Source: Pseudoclavibacter sp. Marseille-Q3772 (GTDB lineage: Bacteria; Actinomycetota; Actinomycetes; Actinomycetales; Microbacteriaceae). Taken from it: a DNA stretch of 64,000 bases. The notes beneath the pieces are model-generated. The model was not told where the DNA came from. It made no database searches and saw nothing but the letters and a program-made list of their open reading frames with translations. The stretch covers positions 1,054,001-1,118,000 of the forward strand of contig NZ_OU745391.1 of the NCBI RefSeq assembly GCF_916618895.1, given 5' to 3'. Shown here one piece after another: positions 32,196 to 41,278 of the stretch (its first letter is position 1; each line of letters opens with the position of its first letter). The position numbers and the translations under genes were made by a program.

Positions 32196-33512
32196 CTAGT
32201 GGAGCTGCAAGCGGGATGCAGCGCCGCTGACGAGCCGACCGTGCGGGTCGAGGTCGTGCACGGCGTGACGGAAGTCGCCAAAGCGCGGCATCACATCGGC
32301 TGCTTCGGCTCCGTTAAACGTGTTCCAAGTGCCCCAGTTCGGCAGCCCTCCGCGGCGGATAAACAGCTCCTCCGCCTCGCGGAATGCCGCCTCGGCGCGA
32401 GCTCCGTGCGCTTCTATCGCGAGCGCTACAACTGGCTCACCGTACGCTGCGGACATCAGCACTCGGTCCGACTCGATCATGCTCAAGCGGACGCGAGTGC
32501 CGCCAAAGTTGTGGCTCACGCGGGCGAGTTCGCCGAGGTCCGCAATTGCGTCAGCGACAGCGTGCTGTGGGAACTGGTACTCCATCACCCGGCCGTGCTC
32601 GGAACGACCCGCTACGTCACGCCCGTCGCGCAAACCCGGTGCATCCCCGCGGTCCACAACCGTGCTCACTCGGTCGACAATGGGCGCTAGCTTCGGCAAG
32701 ACGCGAGCGAGACCGCGGCGAATTGCGTTGCGGAAACCGCCTGCTTTCTCGCCTCGCTCGGGATTAGCCGGTGGCGTGAACGTACGTGCCGGGATTGCTG
32801 CCGGGGAAGCATCCTCGAGCCACCCCACCTCGACTCGAGCCTTGGCCGCAGTGGGCTTCCACTGGGCACGATAGAAATCAACTTTGCTGCGGGCCTCATT
32901 CAGTTCTGCAAGCATCTCGTCGAGCGTGCGGGTGAAGCGTTGCGCACGCAACGCCTGGTAATTGCGGATGCGGACGGTCACATGCGTGATGATGCCGACC
33001 ACACCGAGTCCGAGCCGGGCTGCTGCCCAGTACTCGGCGTTCTTTCGGGCGGAGACAGTCAGGTAGTTACCGTCCACGGTGAGCAGGCCGAGGTCAACGA
33101 TGCTGGCAGAAAAGTTCGTGTCTTTCGGGCTGTAGCCGTGTGCGCCGACCGATACTGCCCCACCGAGCGAGGCGGCGGTATCCGCAGGCGCACTCACCAT
33201 CGAGTACCCGTGTGCTTCAAGCTCAGCAGCTGCCTCGTCAACTGTTGTGCCGGCAAGAAAGGTTGCGGTTTGACCGGCCTTATCGATGTGCGCAATGCCG
33301 CGTAGGCCAGACATGTCGATGACCAGTTCATCGGCGGCACGTTCAACGCGACGGTTCAATCCGGCGATTCGGATGCGGGTGGTGGTGTCGCGGTAGCGGC
33401 GCAGCACTGCTTGCAACTGCGCAAGCGTGGCCGGGCGCTCCTCACCGGCATCGACCGCAACCGCCTGTTCGGCGCGGAGTTCCACTTCGGCATTTGGAGT
33501 CGTGATCGACAT
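32196..33512 (-). CDS. FAD-dependent oxidase, D-arabinono/L-gulono-lactone oxidase-like, atypical
   Basis: 438 residues. The N-terminal half is a PCMH-type FAD domain: LVIDMSGLRGIAHIDKAGQT, TFLAGTTVDEAAAELEAHGY, ASLGGAVSVGAHGYSPKD, GLGVVGIITHVTVRI. The C-terminal half is like aldonolactone or alditol oxidases. Two usual motifs differ. The GSGHS loop that carries the FAD-binding His is replaced by a short IAGLNRRVERA. The C-terminal HWGK motif reads NWGT. So the flavin may be non-covalent and the substrate different from the sugar lactones. It follows tRNA-Lys on the same strand. Function beyond FAD oxidoreductase is not claimed. Confidence 0.82.
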   Translation of the reverse strand: MSITTPNAEVELRAEQAVAVDAGEERPATLAQLQAVLRRYRDTTTRIRIAGLNRRVERAADELVIDMSGLRGIAHIDKAGQTATFLAGTTVDEAAAELEAHGYSMVSAPADTAASLGGAVSVGAHGYSPKDTNFSASIVDLGLLTVDGNYLTVSARKNAEYWAAARLGLGVVGIITHVTVRIRNYQALRAQRFTRTLDEMLAELNEARSKVDFYRAQWKPTAAKARVEVGWLEDASPAAIPARTFTPPANPERGEKAGGFRNAIRRGLARVLPKLAPIVDRVSTVVDRGDAPGLRDGRDVAGRSEHGRVMEYQFPQHAVADAIADLGELARVSHNFGGTRVRLSMIESDRVLMSAAYGEPVVALAIEAHGARAEAAFREAEELFIRRGGLPNWGTWNTFNGAEAADVMPRFGDFRHAVHDLDPHGRLVSGAASRLQLH

Positions 33513-33643
33513 TCAGTTCTTGCCTTCCCTACCCAATACGGTGCCCAAACTTCCGGCACCACTACTTCGCCTATTCTTCCTGATTGGCCAGAGCTTCGCC
33601 TGTGTGCGCTGCCAATACTGACGCCCACGCATCAGCGCAATCA

Positions 33644-33678
33644 AAAAACCCCGGGAGTGTTTCCACTCACCGGGGTTT
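33644..33678 (-). terminator. Terminator after tRNA-Lys
   Basis: AAACCCCGGGAGTG (33644-33657) pairs with CACTCACCGGGGTTT (33664-33678) around TTTCC-type loop with one small bulge. On the minus strand GGGGTTTTTTG follows, a classical U-tract. It lies nine bases after the tRNA gene. Confidence 0.9.
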
Positions 33679-33686
33679 CTGCCGCG

Positions 33687-33759
33687 TGCGCCCCCTGGGA
33701 TTCGAACCCAGAACCCACTGATTAAGAGTCAGTTGCTCTGCCGTTGAGCTAGAGGCGCA
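33687..33759 (-). tRNA. tRNA-Lys (anticodon CTT)
   Basis: 73-base cloverleaf on the minus strand. The acceptor arms TGCGCCT and GGGCGCA pair; the D-arm region is AGCTCAACGGCAGAGCA, the anticodon arm CTGACTCTTAATCAG contains CTT, and the T-arm has GGGTTCGAATCC. CCA is not encoded. The codon read is AAG. Confidence 0.97.
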
Positions 33760-33866
33760 TTGCCGCTTGGCGACCGACCAAGACTAACAGAGATCAAATC
33801 CGGCCGCAAGCAGCAATCCGGGCGAATACCCGGCGCAATTGTCAGACCCTTAACGGTCTCGCGCGA

Positions 33867-34637
33867 TTACAGCACACGAGACAGGAAGGTACGGGTCCGC
33901 TGGTGTTGCGGGTTGGTAATGATCTCAGTGGGATCGCCTTCCTCAACCACAACGCCTCGGTCCATAAAGACCAGGTAGTCCCCCACATCCCGAGCAAACG
34001 CCATTTCGTGCGTGACCACAACCATGGTCATGCCGTCATCAGCGAGCTGCTTCATGACCTGCAGCACCTCCCCGACCAGCTCGGGGTCAAGCGCCGAAGT
34101 CGGCTCATCAAACAGCATCAGTTTCGGCTTCATGGCAAGCGCACGGGCGATAGCAACACGCTGCTGCTGACCACCCGAGAGGTGCCCTGGATACGACTTG
34201 GCTTTATGCGCCAGCCCCACCCGATCGAGCAACTCCATCGCGGTCTTGACCGCATCCGCTTTCTTCATTTTCTTTACGCGGATGGGGGCCTCGATGACGT
34301 TCTCAAGCACGGTCATGTGCGGGAACAGGTTGAACCGCTGGAACACCATGCCAATATCGGCACGTTGCGCAGCAACTTCCGCGGGGTTGAGCTCGTAGAG
34401 CTTGTCGCCCTTCTGGCGATACCCAATGAGCTCGTCCTCGACCCAGAGCCGACCGCCGTCGATCGTCTCCAGGTGGTTAATGCACCGCAAAAGCGTCGAC
34501 TTACCCGAACCGGACGGGCCAATAAGGCAGAGCACCTGGCTGCGTTCAACTGTGAGCGAGATGTCTTTCAGCACCGTGTTGGAGCCGAACCGCTTCACAA
34601 TGTGCTCGGCCCGAACCATAGGTAGTTGCTGGTTCAT
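33867..34637 (-). CDS. Polar amino-acid ABC transporter ATPase (GlnQ/HisP type)
   Basis: 256-residue cytoplasmic ATPase. Walker [10 protein letters not shown] is at residues 40-48, the Q-loop [19 protein letters not shown], the signature LSGGQQQR near 148, Walker [18 protein letters not shown], and the H-loop [13 protein letters not shown]. These are diagnostic for the polar amino-acid subfamily. Start ATG 34637 overlaps the permease stop by four bases. Last gene of a three-gene operon. The transported amino acid cannot be predicted. Confidence 0.95.
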   Translation of the reverse strand: MNQQLPMVRAEHIVKRFGSNTVLKDISLTVERSQVLCLIGPSGSGKSTLLRCINHLETIDGGRLWVEDELIGYRQKGDKLYELNPAEVAAQRADIGMVFQRFNLFPHMTVLENVIEAPIRVKKMKKADAVKTAMELLDRVGLAHKAKSYPGHLSGGQQQRVAIARALAMKPKLMLFDEPTSALDPELVGEVLQVMKQLADDGMTMVVVTHEMAFARDVGDYLVFMDRGVVVEEGDPTEIITNPQHQRTRTFLSRVL

Positions 34638-35671
34638 GCGCCATCTCCCTTCGAGCTGATGACCTTGAGTTCGCCGGTTTCGTCGACCTCTTGCACCGGA
34701 ACAGCCCCAGTCATCATCTCTTCTGCGGTGCGGTTGTCATGCTTCGGCTTTTGTTCCTTCTCGGGAGTTACACCGCGAGCAAAGTACGCCTCGACGTAGT
34801 GCTGACCCACCATCAAGACACTCGTCACGACCAAGTACCAAATGCTGGCGACGATGAGCAGCGGCACCGGTTCGTACAGCGCCGAGGAGATCTCGCGCGA
34901 CCGATTGTACAGATCTAGCGTGTATCCGAGCGCCGTGACCAGCGAGGTGGTCTTCAGCATCGAGATGAGCTCATTACCCGTCGGGGGAATGATGACACGC
35001 ATTGACTGCGGCACGATGATGCGCATCATCGTGTCACCCCAGCTCATACCGAGCGCCTTGGCTGCCTCGTCCTGGCCCTTGTCAACCGACAGGATTCCGC
35101 CTCGCACAATCTCAGCCATGTAGGCCGCTTCGTTGCAGGCGAGACCGACGACGGCAAGCCAGAACAGGTCGACGCCACTGAAGAGATCGCCCTCATAGAA
35201 CTTGATGTCCGTAAAGGGGATGCCGAGGGTCACCGAGCGATAGATGGTCGAGAGCAAGCCCCAGAACACCAGTTGCACGTACACCGGAGTACCGCGGAAC
35301 AACCACAGGTACAGCCACGAAACAGCCTTCAGCACGGGATTATCGCTAAGTCGCATGACGGCAAAGATCAAGCCCATGATCACCGCAAGCAGCATTGACA
35401 GGATCGTCAACGCCAGGGTGATGCCAACGGCCTGACCAATTCGCGTGTCAAACAGATACTTACCGACTAGCGGCCAGTTGAAGGTTTCGCGGGTTGCTGT
35501 GTCGTACACGAAGAGTGCGAACAGCAGGATGAGGATCCCCGCGAACACGTTGCGCCACGGGTGGCGCAACGGTACTGCAACGATCGGTTCGGTACCGTGA
35601 CCGCTTTCGGCAGAAGACGGCGAACCGGTTTCAGTGACGGCGTGTGCGCCGTGTTTACTGCTTTGCGCCAT
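34634..35671 (-). CDS. Polar amino-acid ABC transporter permease
   Basis: 345 residues, longer than the usual ~220-300 because of a ~40-residue hydrophilic N-terminus and a ~40-residue charged C-terminus ([17 protein letters not shown]). The core has the HisMQ features: [20 protein letters not shown], then [15 protein letters not shown] and the coupling loop [20 protein letters not shown] followed by [19 protein letters not shown] single permease gene suggests a homodimeric channel. Its ATG (35671) overlaps the binding-protein stop by 17 bases. Confidence 0.94.
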   Translation of the reverse strand: MAQSSKHGAHAVTETGSPSSAESGHGTEPIVAVPLRHPWRNVFAGILILLFALFVYDTATRETFNWPLVGKYLFDTRIGQAVGITLALTILSMLLAVIMGLIFAVMRLSDNPVLKAVSWLYLWLFRGTPVYVQLVFWGLLSTIYRSVTLGIPFTDIKFYEGDLFSGVDLFWLAVVGLACNEAAYMAEIVRGGILSVDKGQDEAAKALGMSWGDTMMRIIVPQSMRVIIPPTGNELISMLKTTSLVTALGYTLDLYNRSREISSALYEPVPLLIVASIWYLVVTSVLMVGQHYVEAYFARGVTPEKEQKPKHDNRTAEEMMTGAVPVQEVDETGELKVISSKGDGA

Positions 35672-36572
35672 TAATTTCTGCCTTCTCGACTCCGCCGGCC
35701 TCTACGCCCCACTTCTCGAGGATCTTCTGATAGGTACCTTCATCCATGAGTTCCTGCATGGCGACCTGTACTGCCTCGGTGAGCTCGCCGTCCTTCTTCA
35801 GGGCGAGGCCGTACGGAGCAGCGTCGAAGATGTCGCCATCCAGCTCAACCTTGCCCTCGGCCTGCTGCACCGAGTTCTGAGCGATCGGCGAGTCCGCGAG
35901 CATGTAGGGAACGTTGCCGAGTACGACGTCGTTCGTCGCCTCATCCTGTCCGTCCTTCTTCAGGATCTGGATCGGCGGCTTACCCGCTGCCTCACACTCC
36001 TTGCTCTTGGCAGTGAGGTAGTCATCCGAGGTGGTAGTTGCCTGCGCACCAATCTTCAAACCACACAGGTCATCGGTGAGTTCTTTCTCGTCGGCGCCGC
36101 GAACAAACTGCAGACCTGCGTTGTAGAAGTCGACGAAGTCAACCGACTTCTGTCGCTCAACGGTGTCCGAGAAGCTTGAGGAGCCAAGGTCGAGAGTGCC
36201 ACCGTCAACGCGCGGAATGATCTGATCGAAGCCACTCTTTTGCCATTCGACTTCTAGGTCGAGTTTGGCGGCAACTGCTTCAACAAGCTCAACCTCCCAA
36301 CCAATCGGCTTGCCGTCAGGACCGGCGTACTGGTTGGGCGCATAGGTGGCGTCAGTGCCGACCTTTAGCACACCGCGCTCAGCGAGGTCCGCCGGAACGA
36401 GCTTTGCTGCCGCCTCCGACTTCGAAACTTCGATAGCCTCGTTGTTGCCTTCACCGCCGGCTGGTCCGCCCTCGGTGTTGTTCACGCATCCGCTCAGCAC
36501 GAGCGATGCGGCCAATGCCATTGCACCGAAGAGTTTTGGAAAACGATTTCTCGTTTGGATCGAGTGCACCAT
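35655..36572 (-). CDS. Amino-acid ABC transporter substrate-binding lipoprotein
   Basis: 305 residues of the family-3 solute-binding type. The lipoprotein signal is MVHSIQTRNRFPKLFG, then a hydrophobic core and lipobox LSGC with Cys29. The mature part has GVLKVGTDATYAPNQYAGPD, the WEVELVEAVAAKLDLEVEW segment and LDLGSSSFSDTVERQKSVDF. Start ATG 36572 has GAAAGAGAG upstream and puts the signal peptide at the very N-terminus; longer readings add ~28 residues that do not fit. First gene of the operon; the AT-rich gap 36573-36829 contains its promoter. Confidence 0.93.
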   Translation of the reverse strand: MVHSIQTRNRFPKLFGAMALAASLVLSGCVNNTEGGPAGGEGNNEAIEVSKSEAAAKLVPADLAERGVLKVGTDATYAPNQYAGPDGKPIGWEVELVEAVAAKLDLEVEWQKSGFDQIIPRVDGGTLDLGSSSFSDTVERQKSVDFVDFYNAGLQFVRGADEKELTDDLCGLKIGAQATTTSDDYLTAKSKECEAAGKPPIQILKKDGQDEATNDVVLGNVPYMLADSPIAQNSVQQAEGKVELDGDIFDAAPYGLALKKDGELTEAVQVAMQELMDEGTYQKILEKWGVEAGGVEKAEINGAKQ

Positions 36573-36829
36573 TGCAGCTCTCTTTCGTTGGCTGGGCTTC
36601 GTTACCCAGATTTGCTGACGAAATGAACGGGGGTTAAACCACGTCATCGAGAGCATAACGGTGTTTTCCGCTGCAACAACAACTCGACGATAATTTTTAG
36701 TGAATCAATTTCATCACATTCACTATTGAAATGTTTCAACTCGTTTGCGCTCACCATCTCGCCGATCGCAGGCACTCCGAAACAGCGAGACTTCGCTGAT
36801 ACACAGCCAATGTTTGCGAGACTCTCTAC

Positions 36830-37312
36830 ATGACCGCATCCGAATCCATCCGCCTTGAACCCGGCCAAACCGCGCCCGACTTCACGCTCACCGATGAAGC
36901 CGGAAACAGCGTTTCACTTAGCGACTATCGTGGCAAGCGCGTCGTGCTCTACACCTACCCGAAAGCGTTCACACCCGGATGCACCACCGAAGCGTGCGAC
37001 TTTAGGGATGCGGATGCTCGACTGGTCGCGGCTGGCTACACCGTGCTCGCGCTGTCAGCTGACTCGGTAGAAAAACTCGCCAAATTCAAGCAGGAATATG
37101 AACTGCCGTTCACACTCCTGAGTGACCCCGATCGTGCAGTACAGCAGGCGTATGGCGCCTACGGCGAAAAGAACAACTATGGCCGCAAAGTAGTCGGCGC
37201 GATTCGCTCAACGTTCATCATCGATGAGAACGGCACACTGATCGACGCGCGGTATAACGTCAAAGCTACTGGCCATGTCGACCGCATCCTGAAGCAGCTC
37301 GAAGCAGCCTAG
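36830..37312 (+). CDS. bcp: Bcp-type peroxiredoxin (thiol peroxidase)
   Basis: 160 residues of the AhpC/TSA fold. The peroxidatic Cys51 is in FTPGCTTEACDFRD and a resolving Cys56 follows five residues later, the 1-Cys/atypical 2-Cys BCP arrangement. GQTAPDFTLTDEAGN at the start and FIIDENGTL near the end also match. It reduces peroxides in the cytoplasm with thioredoxin. ATG 36830 has no strong ribosome site, but the start matches family length. Confidence 0.94.
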   Translation: MTASESIRLEPGQTAPDFTLTDEAGNSVSLSDYRGKRVVLYTYPKAFTPGCTTEACDFRDADARLVAAGYTVLALSADSVEKLAKFKQEYELPFTLLSDPDRAVQQAYGAYGEKNNYGRKVVGAIRSTFIIDENGTLIDARYNVKATGHVDRILKQLEAA

Positions 37313-37339
37313 CCCTCGCCGAGACCCTTCAACCGAGCG

Positions 37340-37783
37340 TTACGCCGCGTCGCTCTCCCGATCGCGCCGAAGTGCAGCAGCAACCGGCGACGAGAACACC
37401 AGCAATAGACCGACTAGGGAACAGCCGGCAAGCACCCAACCGATCCACGGCGCGATGTCACCTTGGAAGATCACCACCGCGGCAGCGACCTGCAGCACCT
37501 GCCACACCGTCACCGGCCCGCGAGCCCAAGACCGCATCCGCCACACCCCCACGGCGAGTGTGCCGAGCGCGCCTGCAGCCAGTAGCGCCATGACGAGTAG
37601 CGCGATGGAGGTACTCACGGAGTGCGCGGGCTGCGTAATCACTTCGTAGGCCAATAGCGCAGTCACCGCGAGCATGATGAGAGATTCGATGCCGACGAGT
37701 GTCGCCAGCGCGCGGATACCGACGGGACGTTCGGTAGCTCGCAAGTTCTGGTCTTCCGCGTCAACATTTCGCTCTTCTTGCAT
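37340..37783 (-). CDS. Four-helix membrane protein of unknown function
   Basis: 147 residues starting at ATG 37783 (MQEERNVDAEDQNLRATERP). Four predicted helices: LATLVGIESLIMLAVTALLA, TSIALLVMALLAAGALGTLA, VTVWQVLQVAAAVVIF, and IGWVLAGCSLVGLLLVFSSP. The N-terminus is acidic and cytoplasmic. A longer reading begins 15 codons earlier but has no better site. It resembles the small conserved membrane proteins of Actinobacteria, with no known role. Convergent with bcp. Confidence 0.78.
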   Translation of the reverse strand: MQEERNVDAEDQNLRATERPVGIRALATLVGIESLIMLAVTALLAYEVITQPAHSVSTSIALLVMALLAAGALGTLAVGVWRMRSWARGPVTVWQVLQVAAAVVIFQGDIAPWIGWVLAGCSLVGLLLVFSSPVAAALRRDRESDAA

Positions 37784-37954
37784 ACTCAACGTTAAAAATC
37801 CCTTGATTGCCCTGTGTCTGCGTGGCAAGATGTTACTTCAGATCGAGACGTTGACCGCTGATGATTCCGCTAGGAGCGTCGCTCGCGTCCATCTACATCG
37901 CTGATTTCAAGCAACAGTTTTCGCGGCGTGACGCGTAGCAAGGAGCACCATTAC

Positions 37955-38203
37955 ATGGACTGGCGTGATAGCGCAGCCTGCCTCAATGCCGACCCAGAGC
38001 TGTTCTTCCCCGTTGGCAACACTGGCCCTGCGGTAGAACAGATTGATGCAGCAAAGTCGGTGTGTGCCCACTGCCCCGTGACTGAGCAGTGCTTGCAATA
38101 CGCGCTAGACACAAACCAGGATTCTGGTGTCTGGGGCGGTCTCTCTGAGGATGAACGCCGCGCTCTGAAACGTCGCGCAGCACGCGCCCGCCGCGCTGGC
38201 TAA
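37955..38203 (+). CDS. WhiB-family iron-sulfur transcription factor
   Basis: 82 residues starting at ATG 37955 (MDWRDSAACLNADPELFFPV) with an AAGGAG nine bases upstream. The four cluster cysteines are Cys9, Cys37, Cys40 and Cys46, in the C-X2-C-X5-C pattern. GVWGG at 58-62 is the conserved turn, followed by a basic RRALKRRAARARR tail that binds DNA. Size and tail resemble WhiB1. WhiB proteins work with the primary sigma factor and respond to NO or redox state. It neighbours pdtaS (convergent), as whiB1 does in Mycobacterium. Confidence 0.95.
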   Translation: MDWRDSAACLNADPELFFPVGNTGPAVEQIDAAKSVCAHCPVTEQCLQYALDTNQDSGVWGGLSEDERRALKRRAARARRAG

Positions 38204-38273
38204 CACCGCGCGCATCCGTCGCAACCGCCGCTCCACTACCCCGCGAAAGCTAGTTAGTTAGGGATGCGGGTGG

Positions 38274-39803
38274 CTAGCTGTTCGCTCTGTTCACTCCCCA
38301 GCGTTTCGGGATAGTGATTTCCACTGTGGTCCCAATCCCGGGCATCGAGTGCCAGCCAATATTGCCGCCGAGTTCACCCTCGACGAGCGTGCGCACAATC
38401 TGCGTACCGAGACCGGATGCATCCGGCTCACCCGAAAACCCACGCCCGTTATCGCGCACCTCAATGCCCAGATAATCGGCACCCGGCGTCACCTCAACGG
38501 TGACCTGTCCAGGGCGCTCCACGCTGACGCCGTCCGCAAAACCGTGTTCGACGGCGTTGGTAATCAGCTCGGTGAGCGCAAGCGCAAGCGGCGTCGCGTA
38601 TTCACTGGGTACGGCACCGAACGATCCACGCAGCACGGGGCGTACGCGGCCGGCACCCTCACCGGTGGCAACCTCGGTCGCCAACCGCATCACGCGAGTA
38701 AACACCTCATCAAAATCAACTGACTGCGAAAAGCCGCCGGAAAGCGTGTCGTGTACCACGGCAATCGCAGACACGCGACGCATTGCATGCAGCAGTGATT
38801 CGCGTGCCTCATCGCTGCGCGCCCGACGCGCCTGGATTCGCAAGAGTGCAGCTACCGTTTGCAAGTTGTTCTTCACCCGGTGGTGAATCTCGCGAATCGT
38901 AGCGTCTTTGGTGATTAACTCTTGCTGCTGGTGTCGCACATCGGTGGTGTCGCGACACAACACAACCGCGCCAATGCGCGCACCGCGACGGTACAGCGGC
39001 AGCGTGCGCAGCGTCACGTTGACGCCTTTTACGTTCACATCACTCATGCCCGGCGAACGGCCTGTCACCACGAGCGGGAGCGCCTCATCCACGGTGACAT
39101 TTCGCTTATCGTCAACGAGGGTTGCCGCGACCTCACCAAATACCTCGCCTTCGAGCTCACCGCCGAAACCGAGTTTGTTCATTGCCGAGAGTGCGTTCGG
39201 GCTTGCGAAGGTAACAACTCCTTCGAGGTTCAACCGGATAAGACCGTCGGACGCACGCGGCGCACCCCGACGAGAAAACTCCGGCGCCTCGGGGTTCGGA
39301 AACTCCGCATTGCTGATCATCTCGAACAGGTCATCAGCACATTCGCGGAACGTCGCTTCCTGGCGGGTCAACTGCCGGGTTCGCGCCAGGTTGGTGTGTC
39401 GGCTGATAACGGCGATCGGATGCGTCGAACGCACATAGCCGCCGCCCTGGCGTCGCTTCGCAAACACTGGAGTGGTGGTTAATTGCGCGGGAATCTCATC
39501 AAACCAGTCGGGTGTCGACGAGACCCTGGTCTGGCCGGTTTCGTAGCATGCTCGGATCTCGTCTTCCCACTGCTCGCGCACCCGCTGACCAATCAGATCG
39601 CGATAGAACAGGGTCGGCGCGCTCGCCGGGCGCACCTGACTGATCGCCGTGAATTTCCCTTCCGCGTCACGCACCCACAACACCAAGTCCGCGAGCGCCA
39701 TATCGGCGATCAGCTGCGAGTCGATGAGCAGCATCCGGAGCCAAACTTGGTCAGTGGAATCAAGCTCACTGTGCTGCCCAATGAGTTGCGAAAGTCGAGA
39801 CAC
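38274..39803 (-). CDS. pdtaS: PdtaS-type sensor histidine kinase
   Basis: 509 residues. There is an N-terminal GAF-like domain (~1-140, with LIADMALADLVLWVRDAEGK), a PAS domain (~190-300, LNLEGVVTFASPNALSAMN), then an HisKA_2 dimerisation domain with the His in REIHHRVKNNLQTVAALLRI, and an HATPase_c domain with ELITNAVEHGF and VRDNGRGF. No membrane helix, so it is a cytoplasmic kinase. I place the start at GTG 39803 because that begins the family's SRLSQLIGQH segment and avoids the overlap with the upstream gene that an ATG at 39905 would give. Known partner is the RNA-binding regulator PdtaR, not in this window. Confidence 0.88.
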   Translation of the reverse strand: MSRLSQLIGQHSELDSTDQVWLRMLLIDSQLIADMALADLVLWVRDAEGKFTAISQVRPASAPTLFYRDLIGQRVREQWEDEIRACYETGQTRVSSTPDWFDEIPAQLTTTPVFAKRRQGGGYVRSTHPIAVISRHTNLARTRQLTRQEATFRECADDLFEMISNAEFPNPEAPEFSRRGAPRASDGLIRLNLEGVVTFASPNALSAMNKLGFGGELEGEVFGEVAATLVDDKRNVTVDEALPLVVTGRSPGMSDVNVKGVNVTLRTLPLYRRGARIGAVVLCRDTTDVRHQQQELITKDATIREIHHRVKNNLQTVAALLRIQARRARSDEARESLLHAMRRVSAIAVVHDTLSGGFSQSVDFDEVFTRVMRLATEVATGEGAGRVRPVLRGSFGAVPSEYATPLALALTELITNAVEHGFADGVSVERPGQVTVEVTPGADYLGIEVRDNGRGFSGEPDASGLGTQIVRTLVEGELGGNIGWHSMPGIGTTVEITIPKRWGVNRANS

Positions 39804-39813
39804 CCTATCAAGG

Positions 39814-41277
39814 TTACGTGACAGGATGCGGCGAACGCTGAAGCTCTCCGAGGAGACGGTCGGCAAGGGATGCATACTGTTTCGACAGCGCTGAGCGTGG
39901 CGCAACCTCGGTCAGAGCCGCTGCTTCGGTGATCGCACGGTCGCAAGCGCGCGCGTCGTCCGGCAGCATCCACGCGTGTTCGATGCCGCCGAACCGTCGC
40001 AGCACCTGCCCGATCTGCGCAGTGGTATCAACCCCGTGCATCCCCCGCCGCACCCGGTTCATGACGACGTGCATTCTTGCCGGGTCTGACAATAACGGCA
40101 GCAATTGTTGCCGTCCGCGCAGGAAGCGTTGCAGGCCCACGGGTGTCGCCTCACCAATCGCCACGACCAAATCGGCACGTTCGATGATGGTGTGCGTGGC
40201 CGCGTTTCGCCGTGGCGCGGTGACATCGCTGATGAGTTCCTCATCACTCTCGAGATTAAACCCGAGATCGACGACGATGCACTCCGCCCATTGGCGCAGC
40301 TGTTCGATCACTCCGGTGATTCGTTCTCGGCTCAGCTCTGGCCAGCGCGCAGGGTTGGTAATGCCGCTGATCACTCGAAGCTGTCCGCGAGCGCAGCGTA
40401 CGGTGCCGGCGATTCGGTCGAGCTGTGTTGCATCGAGTGATCGCGCGGCAGCGAGTCGGCAGGCGGCGGCAATCCCGGGTGCCTCATCGGTCACGCCGAG
40501 TAGCTGAGCGATTGCACCCCCGTAGGTGTCTGCATCAAGCAACACCGTGCGCGTGCCGCGGTTGGCGAATTCGGTGGCGAGCGTGATCGCGCAGGTCGTT
40601 CGCCCCGGGGCACCGTGCGGACCCCACACGGCAAGCACTTGTCCAGCTGGCCGCGGCCCTGAGGGAAGTAGCGCTGGTTGCCCGGTGCTGCCAGCAGCTG
40701 ACGTGTTCGATGTCGAATCCTGTGCTGAGACCATACGGCTCTGCGAGTGCGCGGTACTGTTCGATCCTCGGCGTTTTCGTGGCTTCGTTGACTGATTCGC
40801 TCGCCGCTGCCGCCGGCTTAGGGGCGGTTCGGATGCGGTGGGTTGCGCCGCTCGAGCATCAGCAGCTTGCGTATCGGGCGGGCAGAGGTCGCCGGGCGCA
40901 GCCTGCTGAGGATGCATCGGACCAGCGCCGCCTTGGCGCGCGGTGCTGCCGCGAGCAAGGACCTGCTCGACCGCATCCCATCCGTCGCGTGCATCCGCGC
41001 GGTCGACGATCCCGAGGCTGATCGCATGGTTGCGTTCATAATCGTCGCTGTAGATCGCTATCGTGCGAGCGCCCGAGCGGTCACAGACCGAAAGGCTCGT
41101 TGCCGTGAGTGTTTCGGGTGAGGCTTGTACGATGACCGCCGGCGGCTGCAGCGCGGTGACCGATTCTGCGAGGGCACTGGATCCGGTTACTCGGTCGAGG
41201 ATTTCGTGCCCCTGTTCAATGATGGCCGGGAGCATGATCGCCTCGATATCGAAGTCGATGGCGAGGATGAGCCGCAT
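39814..41277 (-). CDS. CpaE/TadZ-like ATPase with atypical P-loop
   Basis: 487 residues. Residues ~1-110 resemble a degenerate receiver domain (LILAIDFDIEAIMLPAIIEQ). Residues ~110-215 are a disordered linker. From ~215 follows a MinD/ParA ATPase: VWGPHGAPGRTT as the P-loop, TRTVLLDADTYGGAIAQLLG as switch and dimer region, ECIVVDLGFNLESDEE later. The deviant GAPGRTT lacks the usual lysine before TT, replaced by Arg. Together with the adjacent SAF-domain gene it is like the CpaE-CpaB pair of pilus assembly systems, but no other pilus genes occur here. ATG at 41277 lies one base after the SAF gene's stop. Confidence 0.85.
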   Translation of the reverse strand: MRLILAIDFDIEAIMLPAIIEQGHEILDRVTGSSALAESVTALQPPAVIVQASPETLTATSLSVCDRSGARTIAIYSDDYERNHAISLGIVDRADARDGWDAVEQVLARGSTARQGGAGPMHPQQAAPGDLCPPDTQAADARAAQPTASEPPLSRRQRRANQSTKPRKRRGSNSTAHSQSRMVSAQDSTSNTSAAGSTGQPALLPSGPRPAGQVLAVWGPHGAPGRTTCAITLATEFANRGTRTVLLDADTYGGAIAQLLGVTDEAPGIAAACRLAAARSLDATQLDRIAGTVRCARGQLRVISGITNPARWPELSRERITGVIEQLRQWAECIVVDLGFNLESDEELISDVTAPRRNAATHTIIERADLVVAIGEATPVGLQRFLRGRQQLLPLLSDPARMHVVMNRVRRGMHGVDTTAQIGQVLRRFGGIEHAWMLPDDARACDRAITEAAALTEVAPRSALSKQYASLADRLLGELQRSPHPVT

Positions 41278-41278
41278 G

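Noticed and set aside
39876..39905. Upstream ATG starts for the PdtaS kinase (39905, 39875)
   Set aside because: They would overlap the preceding ATPase gene by 60-90 bases and precede the conserved N-terminus; GTG 39803 fits better.
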